From Lumbricus rubellus (lineage: Eukaryota; Annelida; Clitellata; Crassiclitellata; Lumbricidae), in NCBI GenBank assembly GCA_945859605.1, contig OX243824.1, positions 19,932,467-19,996,466 on the forward strand: 64,000 bases of DNA, written 5' to 3'. This document shows positions 11,821 to 22,235 of this stretch, one piece after another. How positions within the stretch are numbered: the first letter of the stretch is position 1; each line of letters begins with the position of its first letter. A model generated the notes under the pieces. It made no database searches. It was not told the DNA's origin and saw nothing but the letters and a program-made list of their open reading frames with translations. A program made the translations under genes and the position numbers.

Positions 11821-12442
11821 TATATACATGTAGTCTGTAGTCAATATAAAGCTTAGGATACAAACACTCTTTGTCCGGGTATAATTATGTGTTCAATGAA
11901 AATGGTGACTCCAACAATCCAAGTTTCTCAAAGCAATTCATGATTTTATACTCCTGTATTGGAACCTTAAGTCGTCAGTTTAGCAATTTAGCAGCCTACG
12001 AAGAAAGACATTTTGCTCGTTAATTTAACTGAGACCAATTTAGCGCAATTTAGACAGTCCATGAGTGAGATAGAGTGATTTATAATAGTCTTATTGTCTA
12101 TTGTATTTATGAGCTTGCTCCATAGGAGCCCTTAAATAGAGCACATTCCGCCACTGGTTGCGCTCTGCTAGTGCCTGGATAAAGGAGGAGAGTGATACTA
12201 ATCATTTTTGATATTATGGCAGTGTCGCTAAACAGAAACAAGCACACGAAATTATGTCGGGCAAATGTCGACTTCTATGCGAAAGGTCTGTTTTGCCGTC
12301 CATATAATTGAACGTATCAACGATGTCCAAAGACAAATAAACCTTTGCTAAAAATATATGCGATCAATTTATCCCTTGGAAGAGAAATCTTAGAAGAACC
12401 GGTGCAGAAGAAGCTTATAGTGATTGCAAAACAAAGTACAAA

Positions 12443-12445
<3 letters not shown>
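11821..12445. other. No supported gene; SINE3-like fragment at 12150-12200
   Basis: Mostly featureless AT-rich DNA. At about 12150-12200 the block gccactggttgcgctctg, then tgcctggataaaggagga, is an inverted piece of the repeat seen at 15600-15680, 32370-32435 and 32994-33187. Confidence 0.5.

Positions 12446-12503
<58 letters not shown>
12446..12503. repeat. (AT)n microsatellite
   Basis: Uninterrupted alternating AT of about 58 bp. Confidence 0.97.
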
Positions 12504-12507
<4 letters not shown>

Positions 12508-13000
12508 TGTCTCGTAAATAAATCGTCGCATTAAAACGGCATCGCTAATATGTGACGCCGAGGCTCTCGCAACCCGTCGTTTGTCGCTTCCTAGATATTG
12601 CGCTAGATGCTGAAATAGGCGAGAGGGGTCAAGAATGCAGTTTATTCTTCAGTTCAGCATATGACTGTGAATTCGCCCTAATTTGCGAAGTAGTGAACCG
12701 ATTTTGATGCCGTTTTCGTTATCTGATTCAGAATATATGCATATAATGCCCAGAAAAATTGCAGAATCATAACTTAGTAGGTTCAGTAGACTTGGATTAC
12801 ACGAATATTCAGTAACTTTTTGGTTGGTTTTCTCACTATAAACTAATGAAAGAATCAAACGAGCATAACTTCAGTTAGAAAAAAAGATATTTTCATTCTG
12901 TTAAAAGCATTTTAGAGCTTGTTCATTGTAGCATATGACTAAATCAAAAGGTAAACAATCCGACATGTGACGGGTATTGAGATCATGTGTCACATAATTA

Positions 13001-13060
13001 TATACAATGCTATGCAATGCTATGCAATGCTGTGCATTGCTATGCAGCGCTATGCCATAC
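13001..13060. repeat. Short (atgcaatgct)n cluster
   Basis: Tandem variants of atgcaatgct and atgcagcgct, about five or six copies. Non-coding simple repeat. Confidence 0.7.
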
Positions 13061-13333
13061 CGACTACTGCAGAGATAACTCTGACGGTCTCCAAACATCA
13101 TGGCACACGGGAAGCACAGCTCACGGGTGAAGGGAAGCACAGCTCTACCGGTGAGAAGAAGCAGCAGCGTTGCATCCTGTTGCGATTATTAGACTCGAAT
13201 CATTTGCATGAGCGGACGATAGATCCGGCAGCGTGATGCAATGCCATTAATAATAATAGCATCATTTCCGGAATATAATCAAAAAGAAACCAACGTCTTC
13301 GTGTATTATAGGTCTAAGACCATGTATCATATT

Positions 13334-13337
<4 letters not shown>

Positions 13338-13369
<32 letters not shown>
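13338..13369. repeat. (GT)n microsatellite
   Basis: About 32 bp of alternating GT. Confidence 0.95.
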
Positions 13370-13370
<1 letters not shown>

Positions 13371-13592
13371 TGGAGGGCCTGCCACGTAGAACTGTCACAC
13401 TTGTGATGTGCAAGTTATCATTGTAGAGGGTGTCTCACTCTAGTATTTAGACATACAAAATATTTCTCTTCATATAGAAAAAAACACTGATATAGGGTTT
13501 CTTGGTCGCTTTGTCAGGTGATGACCAGTAATGTCCGGCAGTCAAATTTTGATGACGAGTTCAAAAACATCTGTCATAATTATGCAGGCTAA

Positions 13593-13724
13593 TTTCAACG
13601 GAAAAGATGGATAGACAATATCAAGAAAGATCTGATATGCAAAAACACAAATTTGGTGGGCGAAACTGTCAGGGACAGAACACTATGGAGACACTTCATA
13701 AGGGCCTCATCGTCAGGAAGCTGA
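13593..13724 (+). pseudogene. 5'-truncated LINE, C-terminal end of pol
   Basis: An open stretch reads RWIDNIKKDL, then NTNLVGETVRDRTLWRHFIRA, then a stop at 13722-13724. The order RW.D.I..DL ... DR..WR..I.. is typical of the extreme C-terminus of endonuclease/reverse-transcriptase LINE proteins. Nothing of the RT domain remains upstream, as expected for 5' truncation at insertion. Confidence 0.65.
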
Positions 13725-13889
13725 TGAAAGAGCAGAATTGATGTAAAGGATCGGGACTGAGCCATAGCCGTTCTAGTAGATAATTAGAAGGAACGTTTCT
13801 GTCTATAGCTCTCTCTGTATCTCTGTTTGCAGGTATATATACATGTAAAAATTGTACATGTATATTATATGCATATCTATGTATGTCTG

Positions 13890-13990
13890 TGTGTCTGTCT
13901 CTCTCTCTCACTCACACACACCCATACACCAACCCACCCCACACACCCACACACACACACACACGCACACTCACACACACATACTCGTGT
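13890..13990. repeat. CT/CA-rich microsatellite
   Basis: (ct)n followed by cacaca with ccaacccacccc interruptions. Confidence 0.9.
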
Positions 13991-14283
13991 CACTCATGCA
14001 CAGTTAGGCCTAGTTATGTCTTTGCTGCAACAGATAGGCCCAATGTCAAGAAGCAATAAAGCGTTTAGTCTGCAGGTAGTCAGCTACATTGACAACAATA
14101 TTATTGTCAATTTTCACAAATCGCTACTGTATCGAGAACATATCGAACCCTACAGGTGTGAAGATATGTATGCAAAGGCGATGTACAATGAAAGGTTTTA
14201 ACAGGAATTATTTGTGTAATCGCACCAGCATCATAGCAGTCGACTGTGTAATTATTTGAAAATTGACCAAACAAACAATAGAA

Positions 14284-14440
14284 TATATTTAATTATATAT
14301 AATAATATGAACAGCTGATTTATATATACATATACGTATATATATATGTATAATTTTATATATGTTTACATACATATTATGAATATATAACATCTGCTTT
14401 ATATATGCATGTATATATATACATATATATATATCAGCTA
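14284..14440. repeat. AT-rich low-complexity block
   Basis: tatata-rich imperfect repeats with tatgcatgtatata blocks. No gene. Confidence 0.8.
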
Positions 14441-14600
14441 TACTTGCAGGTGTTAAGGCATTGTGAATGACTGAAAGCCATGCCGCTGCATGACACTTTT
14501 TACAATGCAATCAATCAGTCAGCATGCAGCAGCAGATAAACAGAGCCATCCGATTTAATTACACGTGTGCACTTAATGACTTTTGCTTGGTGTAATTATA

Positions 14601-14915
14601 CAGGGTGGGCCATAAAAATGACCCCTACGGATTTTTGGCCAATAACTTGACCAGAAGAAAGAATTTCTAAGCCAAACTTCACAGGCTTAAAAGCAATTCA
14701 TACTTACATGTACGTATACAATGGCCAAATTTCATCGAAATATTTAAAACAGAACAAAAGTCATATAACTGTTGTAAATATTTAGGTGAAATGTGGCTAT
14801 AGTATACACATAATTATGAATTGCCTTTAAGTCTGTAAAATTTGATTTTGAAATTCCTATTTCTGACCAAGATATTGGGGAAAACCGTAGGGGGTCATTT
14901 TTATGGCCCACCTTG
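14601..14915. mobile_element. MITE family D (Tc1/mariner-type), complete copy
   Basis: Long terminal inverted repeats: the left end cagggtgggccataaaaatg pairs with the right end catttttatggcccaccttg. It is flanked by TA dinucleotides (14599-14600 and 14916-14917), the target preference of Tc1/mariner transposases. 315 bp, non-coding. Diverged copies lie at 11764 (fragment), 17386 and 60208. Confidence 0.88.
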
Positions 14916-14977
14916 TACATGTAGGCCTGTCTCTCGTTCCTTCCCTATGCCGTCTCAAGTAATTGTCATTGTCACAG

Positions 14978-14979
<2 letters not shown>

Positions 14980-15022
<43 letters not shown>
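14980..15022. repeat. (TA)n microsatellite
   Basis: About 42 bp of alternating TA. Confidence 0.97.
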
Positions 15023-15025
<3 letters not shown>

Positions 15026-15329
15026 CATTGCAGCTGCAATTGTATATGTATACATATATATTTACCGTGTTGGACTGTCAACAGAGAGGTGGTGGGTTCA
15101 GATCCCCATGCAACAAGGCAGGCATCCAGATGCATACCTGCAGCCCCATCTGCATACCGACCTACTCGGGTTAATGAGTACACCGACCGTACACTGGTGC
15201 TGGGAAGATCAGGCAGAGAGATGAGACACGATGGCCGTTCACGCTCATATATGCCGAGGCTAGGAAAATGAAGTCGCTAACATCTTCAACTGCTTTCTCT
15301 TCTTCAAAGGCAATTACTCAAATCCGCGC

Positions 15330-15430
15330 GACTGACTTGTTGCTGTTTAACTACACTGCCATATCGAAGATGATTAGTTGTTGTATTCGGGCTTAACGAC
15401 ACTGTTTCATATCGAAGATGATTAGTGTCG
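15330..15430 (+). repeat. SINE3-like dispersed repeat, left part (duplicated)
   Basis: The block gttgctgtttaac, acactgccatatc, then gaagatgattagt is present twice in tandem here. It recurs at 31950-31993, where it is followed by the same right part as at 15600-15680. Class not established. Confidence 0.5.
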
Positions 15431-15496
15431 GAGGCAGAGTAGGCTACAACCTCACTCCACGTTTATATTATATATTGCGACCGAGCCACCCGCAGT

Positions 15497-15600
15497 AAAG
15501 ATCCGAGAAATTAATCTCTGTAAAACCGACCGACCGGGAATCGAACCCGGGCCGCCGGCGTGGCGAGCGGGCTACAAACCCACTCGGCCACTCAGGATCT
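15497..15600 (-). mobile_element. tRNA-like SINE head (Leu/Ser-type A box)
   Basis: On the minus strand the sequence contains tggccgagtggg (A box) and gggttcgattcccgg (B box and T arm). It resembles a class II tRNA-like promoter. The bases that should form the acceptor stem do not pair (gatcctg against tcggtcg), so this is a SINE head or pseudo-tRNA and not a functional tRNA. Confidence 0.6.
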
Positions 15601-15685
15601 CTAAGATGATTAGTGTCGCCCTCCTTCTTTGTACAGGCTTGGGACTAGCACTGGCAGAGCGCAACCAGTGGCGGAAATCCGCGTG
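15600..15685 (+). repeat. SINE3-like dispersed repeat, right part
   Basis: gatgattagtgtcgccctcc, then aggcttgggactagcactgg and caaccagtggcgg. Shared with 32370-32435 and with both arms of the hairpin at 32994-33187. Confidence 0.55.
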
Positions 15686-16189
15686 AGTCGCGACCTCCAA
15701 TATAAATCACTGTTAATTCCCCCGACTTGTTTTCTCTTTCACATTGAATTTAAATGCCTATTATGATTCTGTGTTTACTGTATCGATGCATAGCAGGAAA
15801 GGAGAGATTGCGCAAATTTAAGAGCAAAAACACGGATGTTTTTAGTGGAATTAAACGGGGCAAGCAGTTTTCCATCAGAACTATGAAGGCAATCTTGTTA
15901 TAACAGCAACTTCTGCGACGAAATCAAACAATTGCTCTGCACTCATAATTATTATTATGGCCTATAATATTGGTAACGTTATCGAGTCCTAAACAGAACT
16001 TGGGGATCGATGCCATGGTTTGCATGAGGTCTATATCTCATTATGGCTGCAGGCTATATACTGTATATTATTATGCTGTCATTTTTTGTCTGAATTTTAT
16101 TGCAACGTTGAAGTTTAGGAATGCCAGAAGTCAGAGAGTGCAAAATGGCGATAAGAAAGGAACATTATAGTTTCGAGTATCGGAAGTCC

Positions 16190-16590
16190 AGTGATACGCT
16201 CTGAATGCAAGATGAGATAACAGGTGCTTGTCCTTAAGAACCGAATTTGACGGTTTGAAAGAATACCGGAAGGCTAGCTATGCAGTAATATATGCATGCA
16301 GTCAAAGAGTGGAAGATGAGATAACAGGTGCTTGGCGATAAGAAAGGAATATTATAGTTTCGAGCATCGGAAGTCCAGTGATACGCTCTGAATGAAAGAT
16401 GAGATAACAGGTGCTTGTGCTTAAGAACCAAATTTGAAAGAATATCGGAAGTACAGCGATACAGTCAAAGAGTGCAAGATGAGATAACAGGTGCTTGACC
16501 ATAAGAACTGAATATGAAAGAATATCGGAAGTCTATAGCTATACGCAGTCAAAGAGCTCAAGATGAGATAACAGGTGCTTGACCATAATC
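16190..16590. repeat. ~81-104-bp minisatellite
   Basis: Five copies of agatgagataacaggtgctt start at about 16208, 16313, 16397, 16478 and 16559. They are separated by related tracts with aagaatatcggaag. The spacing settles to 81-84 bp in the later units. The units are complete repeats and not spacers between short repeats, so this is not a CRISPR-like array. Confidence 0.88.
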
Positions 16591-16675
16591 AATCGCGATA
16601 TCTCGACAGAATTATTCCTCCGACAAGTAGGTTCATTGCACGCATCAAGGAGTTTGGACAGTCACTTGCATCTGC

Positions 16676-16965
16676 ATGCGATCACTTAACTCATGGCACA
16701 CACATATGTATACGTACGAAATCATAAATGTAGCCTACCATTACATATATATATGTATGTACTGCTATTATATGCATACATGTACTTCATATATATATAT
16801 TATATATATATATATAATCTTTGAATTCAATCACTTAACAGTCTTAACTCATGGAACACACATGTATACGTACGAAATCATAAATGTAGCCTACCATTAT
16901 ATATATATATATATATATGTATGTGCTGCTATTATATGCATACTTCATAATATTATATTCGAATT
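16676..16965. repeat. ~150-bp tandem duplication with AT tracts
   Basis: The sequence atcacttaac...tacgtacgaaatcataaatg and tagcctaccatta, then an AT tract and gctattatatgcatac, occurs twice, near 16680-16780 and 16829-16945. Confidence 0.85.
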
Positions 16966-17185
16966 CACTATCTGTGTGTTTGTGTGAGCCTGCGTTTATT
17001 CAGACATGTACAGCGTAGATAGTATTATCAGTTATTTATTAGACGCCTAAGCATATTATCAGCAATGGTTCTGGAGATAAAACGAGCAGGTAAGGTAATA
17101 TGAGAACCAAAGCAGGTCAATCAAATAACATATGGACCCACTCACAGCCCCAATAGATATATACATTATTTGTAAAAGTTATTCT

Positions 17186-17386
17186 TTTATTTGCATGTGC
17201 ACTTGGTATAGCGCCCCATCAAGCTCCCTATTTAGAGGCGCTCCCGATCGCAGCGTGGACACTGCATCGGGGTTTCACGCCGAAGCGCTGGGCAATTGCG
17301 ATTGAAGGAATTGCCCAAGGTCCGTATACGCGGCGACTTGAGGTGGATCCGAATCTGCAACCCTCCGGCTGTAACTGTAAGGCAAA
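17186..17386 (-). mobile_element. tRNA-derived SINE1, 5' head truncated
   Basis: Same body and tail as the SINE at 5122-5342 (gcgccccatcaagctccc, aagcgctgggcaattg, ggtggatccgaatc). The A-box part of the head is missing, and the copy stops where the MITE at about 17386 begins. Confidence 0.75.
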
Positions 17387-17576
17387 TACCCTTTATAATA
17401 ATTATCGTCAAAAACGGTGGTATAACATATGTTCTGTTTGAAATATTTTGATGAAATTTGGCCATCATGTGTATATGTGAATTGTCTTTACGACTGTAAA
17501 ATTTCATTTCGAAATTCTTACTTTTGACCAAGACATTGGTAAAAACCTTGAGGGTGGTATTTTTGGCGCACCCTTT
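17386..17576. mobile_element. MITE family D, diverged copy
   Basis: Internal tgttctgtttgaaatatttt, tgaattgtctttacgactg and ttgaccaagacattggt match the family D copies at 14601 and 60208. The ends are eroded (ataccctttata and gcgcaccctttata). Confidence 0.6.
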
Positions 17577-18029
17577 ATAGTCCAGTGGTTCCCAACATGT
17601 TTTGACTTTAGGGCCACTTTTTCTACGTTGGAGGACGCGAGGGCCACTTTTTCTTAAAAGCATATAAAATTGTTATAATTGAATCAAAATAGAATGTTTG
17701 ATGTTATTTATGTACTTTCTTTTCAAAGACGAGATATCCTGGATTCTCCTCGTGTTTAGGAGATCCTGAGTCATTAAGTGAGATTACAAAGTCCTGTAAC
17801 TCCGAAGTTAATTTCATATCTTCATAATCTTACTATATTTACAATGGACTACATAAGTCTAATTAATGTCCTCTACTTAACTGTGACTGCTTGTGACTGA
17901 GTATCTTGGAAGTCTATTATCCGTGAAGAATGACGGCCTTGAATTTTGAACGTTTGTGTTAGCCCCCAACCCAGGATGATATTCTGGAGTTTGTGACTTT
18001 TTTGGTTTTACTACAGGTTACTTTTTATC

Positions 18030-18518
18030 ATGGTGATTGATTGGATCTCTTGGTCTAGGTCTACACTATGGTTGAAACAACAGCTGTGTTTAAGCTTTTG
18101 TAAAGTGCCATTGGTTTGCACTATTTTTGTTAGGACCTTATGTCCTGTTATAATTCTTTGTGTTAGTTGTCTCATTGTTTTTTTCACTCGAAGGAGGTTT
18201 TGTGTTGCTGTTAGACATAATGATTTTGAACCGATGGAGCTGGAGTGTGTGGTGTCGATCGCTGTTAGATTATGTATACTTATTGGTTGTTCCGCTGACA
18301 CTCCCGAACAGACGGCATGGTGTAATCTTGTATTTTTTCTGCTGATTGCTTTCCTGTTCTACCGAGTAATGCTTGAAAGGGCAAATGTGTGTATAATATT
18401 TCTTGAGTTTAGTTGGAGCCTTGTTACTTTCGTCTGCTTGAAACCATGGAGCGATGATAATTTGTTTATAGAATTTGGTGCTATCTTCGATCTAATGCTG
18501 CTGTCTTTACCAGGGTGA
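18030..18518 (+). CDS. LINE upstream ORF, hydrophobic, unknown function
   Basis: 162 codons from ATG 18030 to TGA 18516-18518. The protein is rich in Cys, Leu, Val and Phe and has about three or four hydrophobic stretches: near residues 25-52, 75-90, 100-113 and 120-135. Basic clusters such as FTRRRF lie between them. I do not recognise a nucleic-acid-binding ORF1 fold (coiled coil, RRM, CCHC or esterase). Its stop overlaps the ORF2 start as TGATG, which suggests coupled translation if the ORF is real. The alternative is chance openness in a T-rich 5' UTR. Confidence 0.45.
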   Translation: MVIDWISWSRSTLWLKQQLCLSFCKVPLVCTIFVRTLCPVIILCVSCLIVFFTRRRFCVAVRHNDFEPMELECVVSIAVRLCILIGCSADTPEQTAWCNLVFFLLIAFLFYRVMLERANVCIIFLEFSWSLVTFVCLKPWSDDNLFIEFGAIFDLMLLSLPG

Positions 18519-21500
18519 TGGCTGTGCTACAATCAAAATCTTCTATTTTCCCTTGCTGCATCTGCAAGGGAAGTTTAACGAGTCGCTCTAGCACATGTCT
18601 CTCTTGCCAGTTATGTGGAGGGAGATCTTACCTGGGCTGCAAATGTCTTTTAGTCAACCAGGAGGTCTATTATTGTAGTGTTTGTCTGCATGACATTTTT
18701 CCATATAATCATATTACTGATGATGTTGAATTTAATATGGCGATAAAAGGATTACCTTTTCTCCCTAACTTTGACTATTATAAGGTTCAGAATGCCGCTC
18801 TTGCTTTCAATAGATTCCCACAGTGGGTAGGTCATGACTCGGATGTAGATGAATTTTACTATGACCAGTTGTCACAGCTTTACGTATCTTGCCAGTATCT
18901 TGACGCACCACAATTAAGTGAAAGATTAACTGCTGCTGAAAATGTAGGCCTTTCACTTCTTCATATAAATGCTAGAAGTATTAGGAAAAACTCTAAGGTT
19001 ATTAATATTGAGCTTGCCCAACTGAAATATAAATTTTCTATTGTGGCCGTGTCTGAGACCTGGACAACGGATAGTGACTTGAGTACGACATTTATACCGG
19101 GATACACTATGCTCCTTAAATCCCGATCTTTTAGCAAGGGAGGGGGAGTTGGCCTATTTCTCAATGACATAACTGTCACTTCCTACACAGAGAAATGTTA
19201 TCCTACTGATGACCGCCTAATGGATACCTTGTTTATCCAGATTCCTAGTGCTGGTAAATTCATTATTGTTGGAGTGGTATACAAACCTCCAGATGTGGAC
19301 CTCTTATCCTTTAATACAGCCTTTGATAACCTCTTAGCTAAACTACACTCAGAAAGGAAACCTTGCTACCTGTTGGGGGACTTTAATGTTAATCTCTTGA
19401 ATGTTGATAAACACAAAGAAACTGAGAACTTCCTTAATCTATTGTATGCACATGGATTCTACCCATTAATTGACAAGCCTACCCGTATTACTCCTGATTC
19501 TGCAACGCTTATAGATAATATTTTCACAAATGTCCACCCGGGAGTGATTAAGAACTCCTCAATCTGGATTACAGATATTTCTGACCACTTGCCTGTCTGC
19601 TGTACGACTGGTGTCACACTTAATAAACCATCACTGGAAAAAAATTCCTCACCTTTTAAAAGAATTATCAACGATGCTTCGCTTCTGGATTTTAAGCAAA
19701 AATTGACACTTATTGACTGGGATAGGACTGAGAATACTGATGCTAATAAATCTTTTGATGATTTCTTGAGCAAGTTTACCCACTGCTACAACCTTTGCTT
19801 TCCTTTTAGACGGATGGGAGGTAAATCAAATGCAAGTCGTACAACTGATCTCCCATGGCTTACCTCGGCGCTGAAGAAATCTATTAAAAAGAAAAACATA
19901 ATGTACAAAGATTGTGTAAAAGGGAAAAACTCCAATAACAGGGTTCTCTTTAATAAATACAAAGCCTATAGGAATAAACTTACATCACTGCTGAGGGAGG
20001 CCGAGAAAGGCTATTATGCAAATAAACTACAGCTTCATAGAAATAACCTACATAAAGTTTGGCAAACTATAAATTCAATTATTGGGAAAAGTGCTTTTAC
20101 TCCTAAGGTAGCTGAAATTGACCTTAGTGGAAGCAGGGTCACTGATCCTAAAATTATAACCCAGGGCTTCAACAACTATTTTAGTAATATAGGCCCTAGC
20201 CTAGCGAAAACCATTGCGCCGGTTAATAGTAAACCTCAGGACTACCTAAAATGCAGAACCACGCAATCAATTTTCTTTACCCCTGTAACGCCCTCTGAAA
20301 TTATAGACACTATTGCTTTAATGAATAATTCCCAGAGCAGGGGCCATGATGATATCTCAACCATGATTTTAAAACATTGCTCTTTTGAAGTTTCTTGTGT
20401 TTTAGCTGATGTTTTCAACCAGTCATTAGTGCAAGGTATTTTCCCAGACCAACTGAAAATAGCAAAAATCATTCCAATCTTTAAGTCTGGAGATAAATTA
20501 AAGGTCTCTAATTACCGTCCCATATCTATATTATCACCCTTCTCCAAACTGCTAGAAAAAATTGTGTACTCAAGGCTTACCGCTTTTGTGCAACACAACA
20601 ATCTGCTTGCAGATACCCAGTATGGGTTCAGGAAAAATCTTTCCACAGAATTGGCCATACTTGATCTTACTAACCAAATTAGTAAATCTTTAGATGACCA
20701 ACAGACTACAATTGGAATTTTTTTAGATCTCTCGAAGGCTTTTGACACTGTGAACCATGAAATACTCTTGCATAAACTTGAACACTACGGAATAAGGGGC
20801 ACCCCTCTAAAGTGGTTCACAAATTATTTAACTAATAGATACCAATACGTTTCTCTCAATAATACCTCTTCATCTTTCTTACCTATAATATGTGGCGTCC
20901 CGCAGGGCTCTATACTCGGCCCCCTGTTATTTCTTTTGTATGTAAATGATATCCAATCAGTGACTGACTTGAGTTTGATCATGTTTGCAGACGACACGAA
21001 CATCTTTGCAACTGGCTATTGTCCTATCCTTTTGGCTGCATCATTAAATAGTAAACTGGAAGAAATTTGTCATTGGTTTGCAGCTAACTTGCTTTCTCTG
21101 AACCTACAAAAAACCTGCTTTATGGTATTTAGTAGAAAATTGTTTTCTGATACTGATGTTAACATTACGATAAACGGGGTTTCTTTGAATCGAGTGCGTG
21201 AAATCAAATTTCTTGGGGTGGTGTTCTCTGATGACTTTAAATGGAAGAAACATGTAGATTTGGTAGTAAACAAGGTATCTAAAATCGTGGGCATACTCTA
21301 CCGAGTTGGTCACATTCTTGATGCCTATAACCTAAAACTGTTATACCATACTTTACTCGAGCCACACTTGACATACTGCTGTTCTGTATGGTCGTCACCA
21401 TATAAATCTGGGAATCTAGACCGCATCTTAAGGCTCCAGAAAGCTGCTGTAAGAATAATGACCTATTCCAGTTACCTTTCTCATTCAAATCCCTTGTTTT

Positions 21501-21820
21501 ATAGGTTGGGAATATTAAAAATTTATGAATTATCTCATTTATCAAAACTTGTGCTCATGTTTAAGTTTGTAAACAAATTGTTACCTAAACAATTTTGTAA
21601 TTATTTTATAACAGTTGATCAAATCCATTCTTATAACACCAGGACCGCGTCCAATTACGTTGTCCCTTATGCGCGAACTGCCTCCAGAGCACATAATCTC
21701 CAGGTCCTAGGACCTCGTTTATGGAATTCTCTATCTGTTGATCTTAAACAAGAAAAATCTTTACCTAAATTCAAAAGGGAAGTTAAATCAGGCTTCTTAC
21801 TGAAGTATGCCGAATGCTAA
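18518..21820 (+). CDS. LINE ORF2: endonuclease and reverse transcriptase
   Basis: About 1100 residues, uninterrupted. Cys-rich zinc finger of PHD-like spacing at residues ~13-56 (CCIC, CLSCQLC, GCKC, YYCSVC). AP-endonuclease-type domain at ~146-365 with HINARS, SETW, GDFNVN, DNIFTN and SDHLPVC, so the catalytic Glu, Asp, Asn and His are present. Reverse transcriptase at ~600-880 with NYRPIS, LDLSKAFD, GVPQGSILGPLLF and FADD (catalytic pair at ~825-826). The C-terminus carries the usual GPRLWNSL block. The product would nick target DNA and copy the element's RNA by target-primed reverse transcription. The start is ATG 18518. The closest group is CR1/L2-like (Crack/Daphne-type); the exact clade needs a tree. 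Confidence 0.93.
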   Translation: MAVLQSKSSIFPCCICKGSLTSRSSTCLSCQLCGGRSYLGCKCLLVNQEVYYCSVCLHDIFPYNHITDDVEFNMAIKGLPFLPNFDYYKVQNAALAFNRFPQWVGHDSDVDEFYYDQLSQLYVSCQYLDAPQLSERLTAAENVGLSLLHINARSIRKNSKVINIELAQLKYKFSIVAVSETWTTDSDLSTTFIPGYTMLLKSRSFSKGGGVGLFLNDITVTSYTEKCYPTDDRLMDTLFIQIPSAGKFIIVGVVYKPPDVDLLSFNTAFDNLLAKLHSERKPCYLLGDFNVNLLNVDKHKETENFLNLLYAHGFYPLIDKPTRITPDSATLIDNIFTNVHPGVIKNSSIWITDISDHLPVCCTTGVTLNKPSLEKNSSPFKRIINDASLLDFKQKLTLIDWDRTENTDANKSFDDFLSKFTHCYNLCFPFRRMGGKSNASRTTDLPWLTSALKKSIKKKNIMYKDCVKGKNSNNRVLFNKYKAYRNKLTSLLREAEKGYYANKLQLHRNNLHKVWQTINSIIGKSAFTPKVAEIDLSGSRVTDPKIITQGFNNYFSNIGPSLAKTIAPVNSKPQDYLKCRTTQSIFFTPVTPSEIIDTIALMNNSQSRGHDDISTMILKHCSFEVSCVLADVFNQSLVQGIFPDQLKIAKIIPIFKSGDKLKVSNYRPISILSPFSKLLEKIVYSRLTAFVQHNNLLADTQYGFRKNLSTELAILDLTNQISKSLDDQQTTIGIFLDLSKAFDTVNHEILLHKLEHYGIRGTPLKWFTNYLTNRYQYVSLNNTSSSFLPIICGVPQGSILGPLLFLLYVNDIQSVTDLSLIMFADDTNIFATGYCPILLAASLNSKLEEICHWFAANLLSLNLQKTCFMVFSRKLFSDTDVNITINGVSLNRVREIKFLGVVFSDDFKWKKHVDLVVNKVSKIVGILYRVGHILDAYNLKLLYHTLLEPHLTYCCSVWSSPYKSGNLDRILRLQKAAVRIMTYSSYLSHSNPLFYRLGILKIYELSHLSKLVLMFKFVNKLLPKQFCNYFITVDQIHSYNTRTASNYVVPYARTASRAHNLQVLGPRLWNSLSVDLKQEKSLPKFKREVKSGFLLKYAEC

Positions 21821-22235
21821 ACAGGTCTTTCTAAGCAACTTATGTATTCCTCAGCATCTTTTCTTTTTAGTTTTGGCTGTTGTTTTTCTTAATTGTGTTT
21901 TCATTTCTTTTTTATTTGCTATCCTATATTTTGCACCTGTGTTTCAATTTAATTTTGCTTATATAATTTTGTACTGATGATCTTGCTATATTGCTGTAGA
22001 ATTATGGTCATTGCTATCAGTACTAACATTACTATGGTCTCACCAGAACATGGTTGATTACAATTGTGTGATATGAAACGTTGACTAAAATGTAATTGTT
22101 CATTAGGGGCCAGGTTGATATAAGCTCTTAGCTTTTTCCGGGCTTCCTGTTGCCTAGAGACCGTTCACTACCCACTGTTTGTACTTATGTTTATTTTGTT
22201 TCGTTGGCAATAAATAATAATAATAATAATAAAAT
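21821..22235 (+). other. LINE 3' UTR and (AAT)n tail
   Basis: The block ggggccaggttgatataag, then ttttccgggcttcctg, and the closing aataataat tail probably form the region recognised by the element's RT. Related blocks (gggaccagggtgatagaag and ctgggcgtcctg) occur at 55680-56060. Confidence 0.75.

Larger units (their letters stand above)
17720..22235 (+). mobile_element. CR1/L2-group LINE, apparently full length
   Basis: A non-LTR retrotransposon with a 5' leader, a small hydrophobic upstream ORF, an intact 1100-codon ORF2, a ~390-bp 3' UTR and a short (AAT)n tail at about 22210-22235. A microsatellite tail in place of poly(A) is typical of the CR1/L2 group. The 5' boundary is approximate because no target duplication could be recognised. 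An intact ORF2 suggests a young, possibly still mobile copy. Confidence 0.85.

Noticed and set aside
15497..15600. tRNA gene on the minus strand
   Set aside because: A and B boxes are present but acceptor arms do not pair, so it is a SINE head or pseudo-tRNA.
16190..16590. CRISPR-like regularly spaced repeats
   Set aside because: The intervening sequences are themselves similar; it is an 81-104-bp minisatellite in a eukaryotic genome.
18961..21545. Minus-strand frames inside the LINE
   Set aside because: Antisense shadows of ORF2 with no domains of their own.
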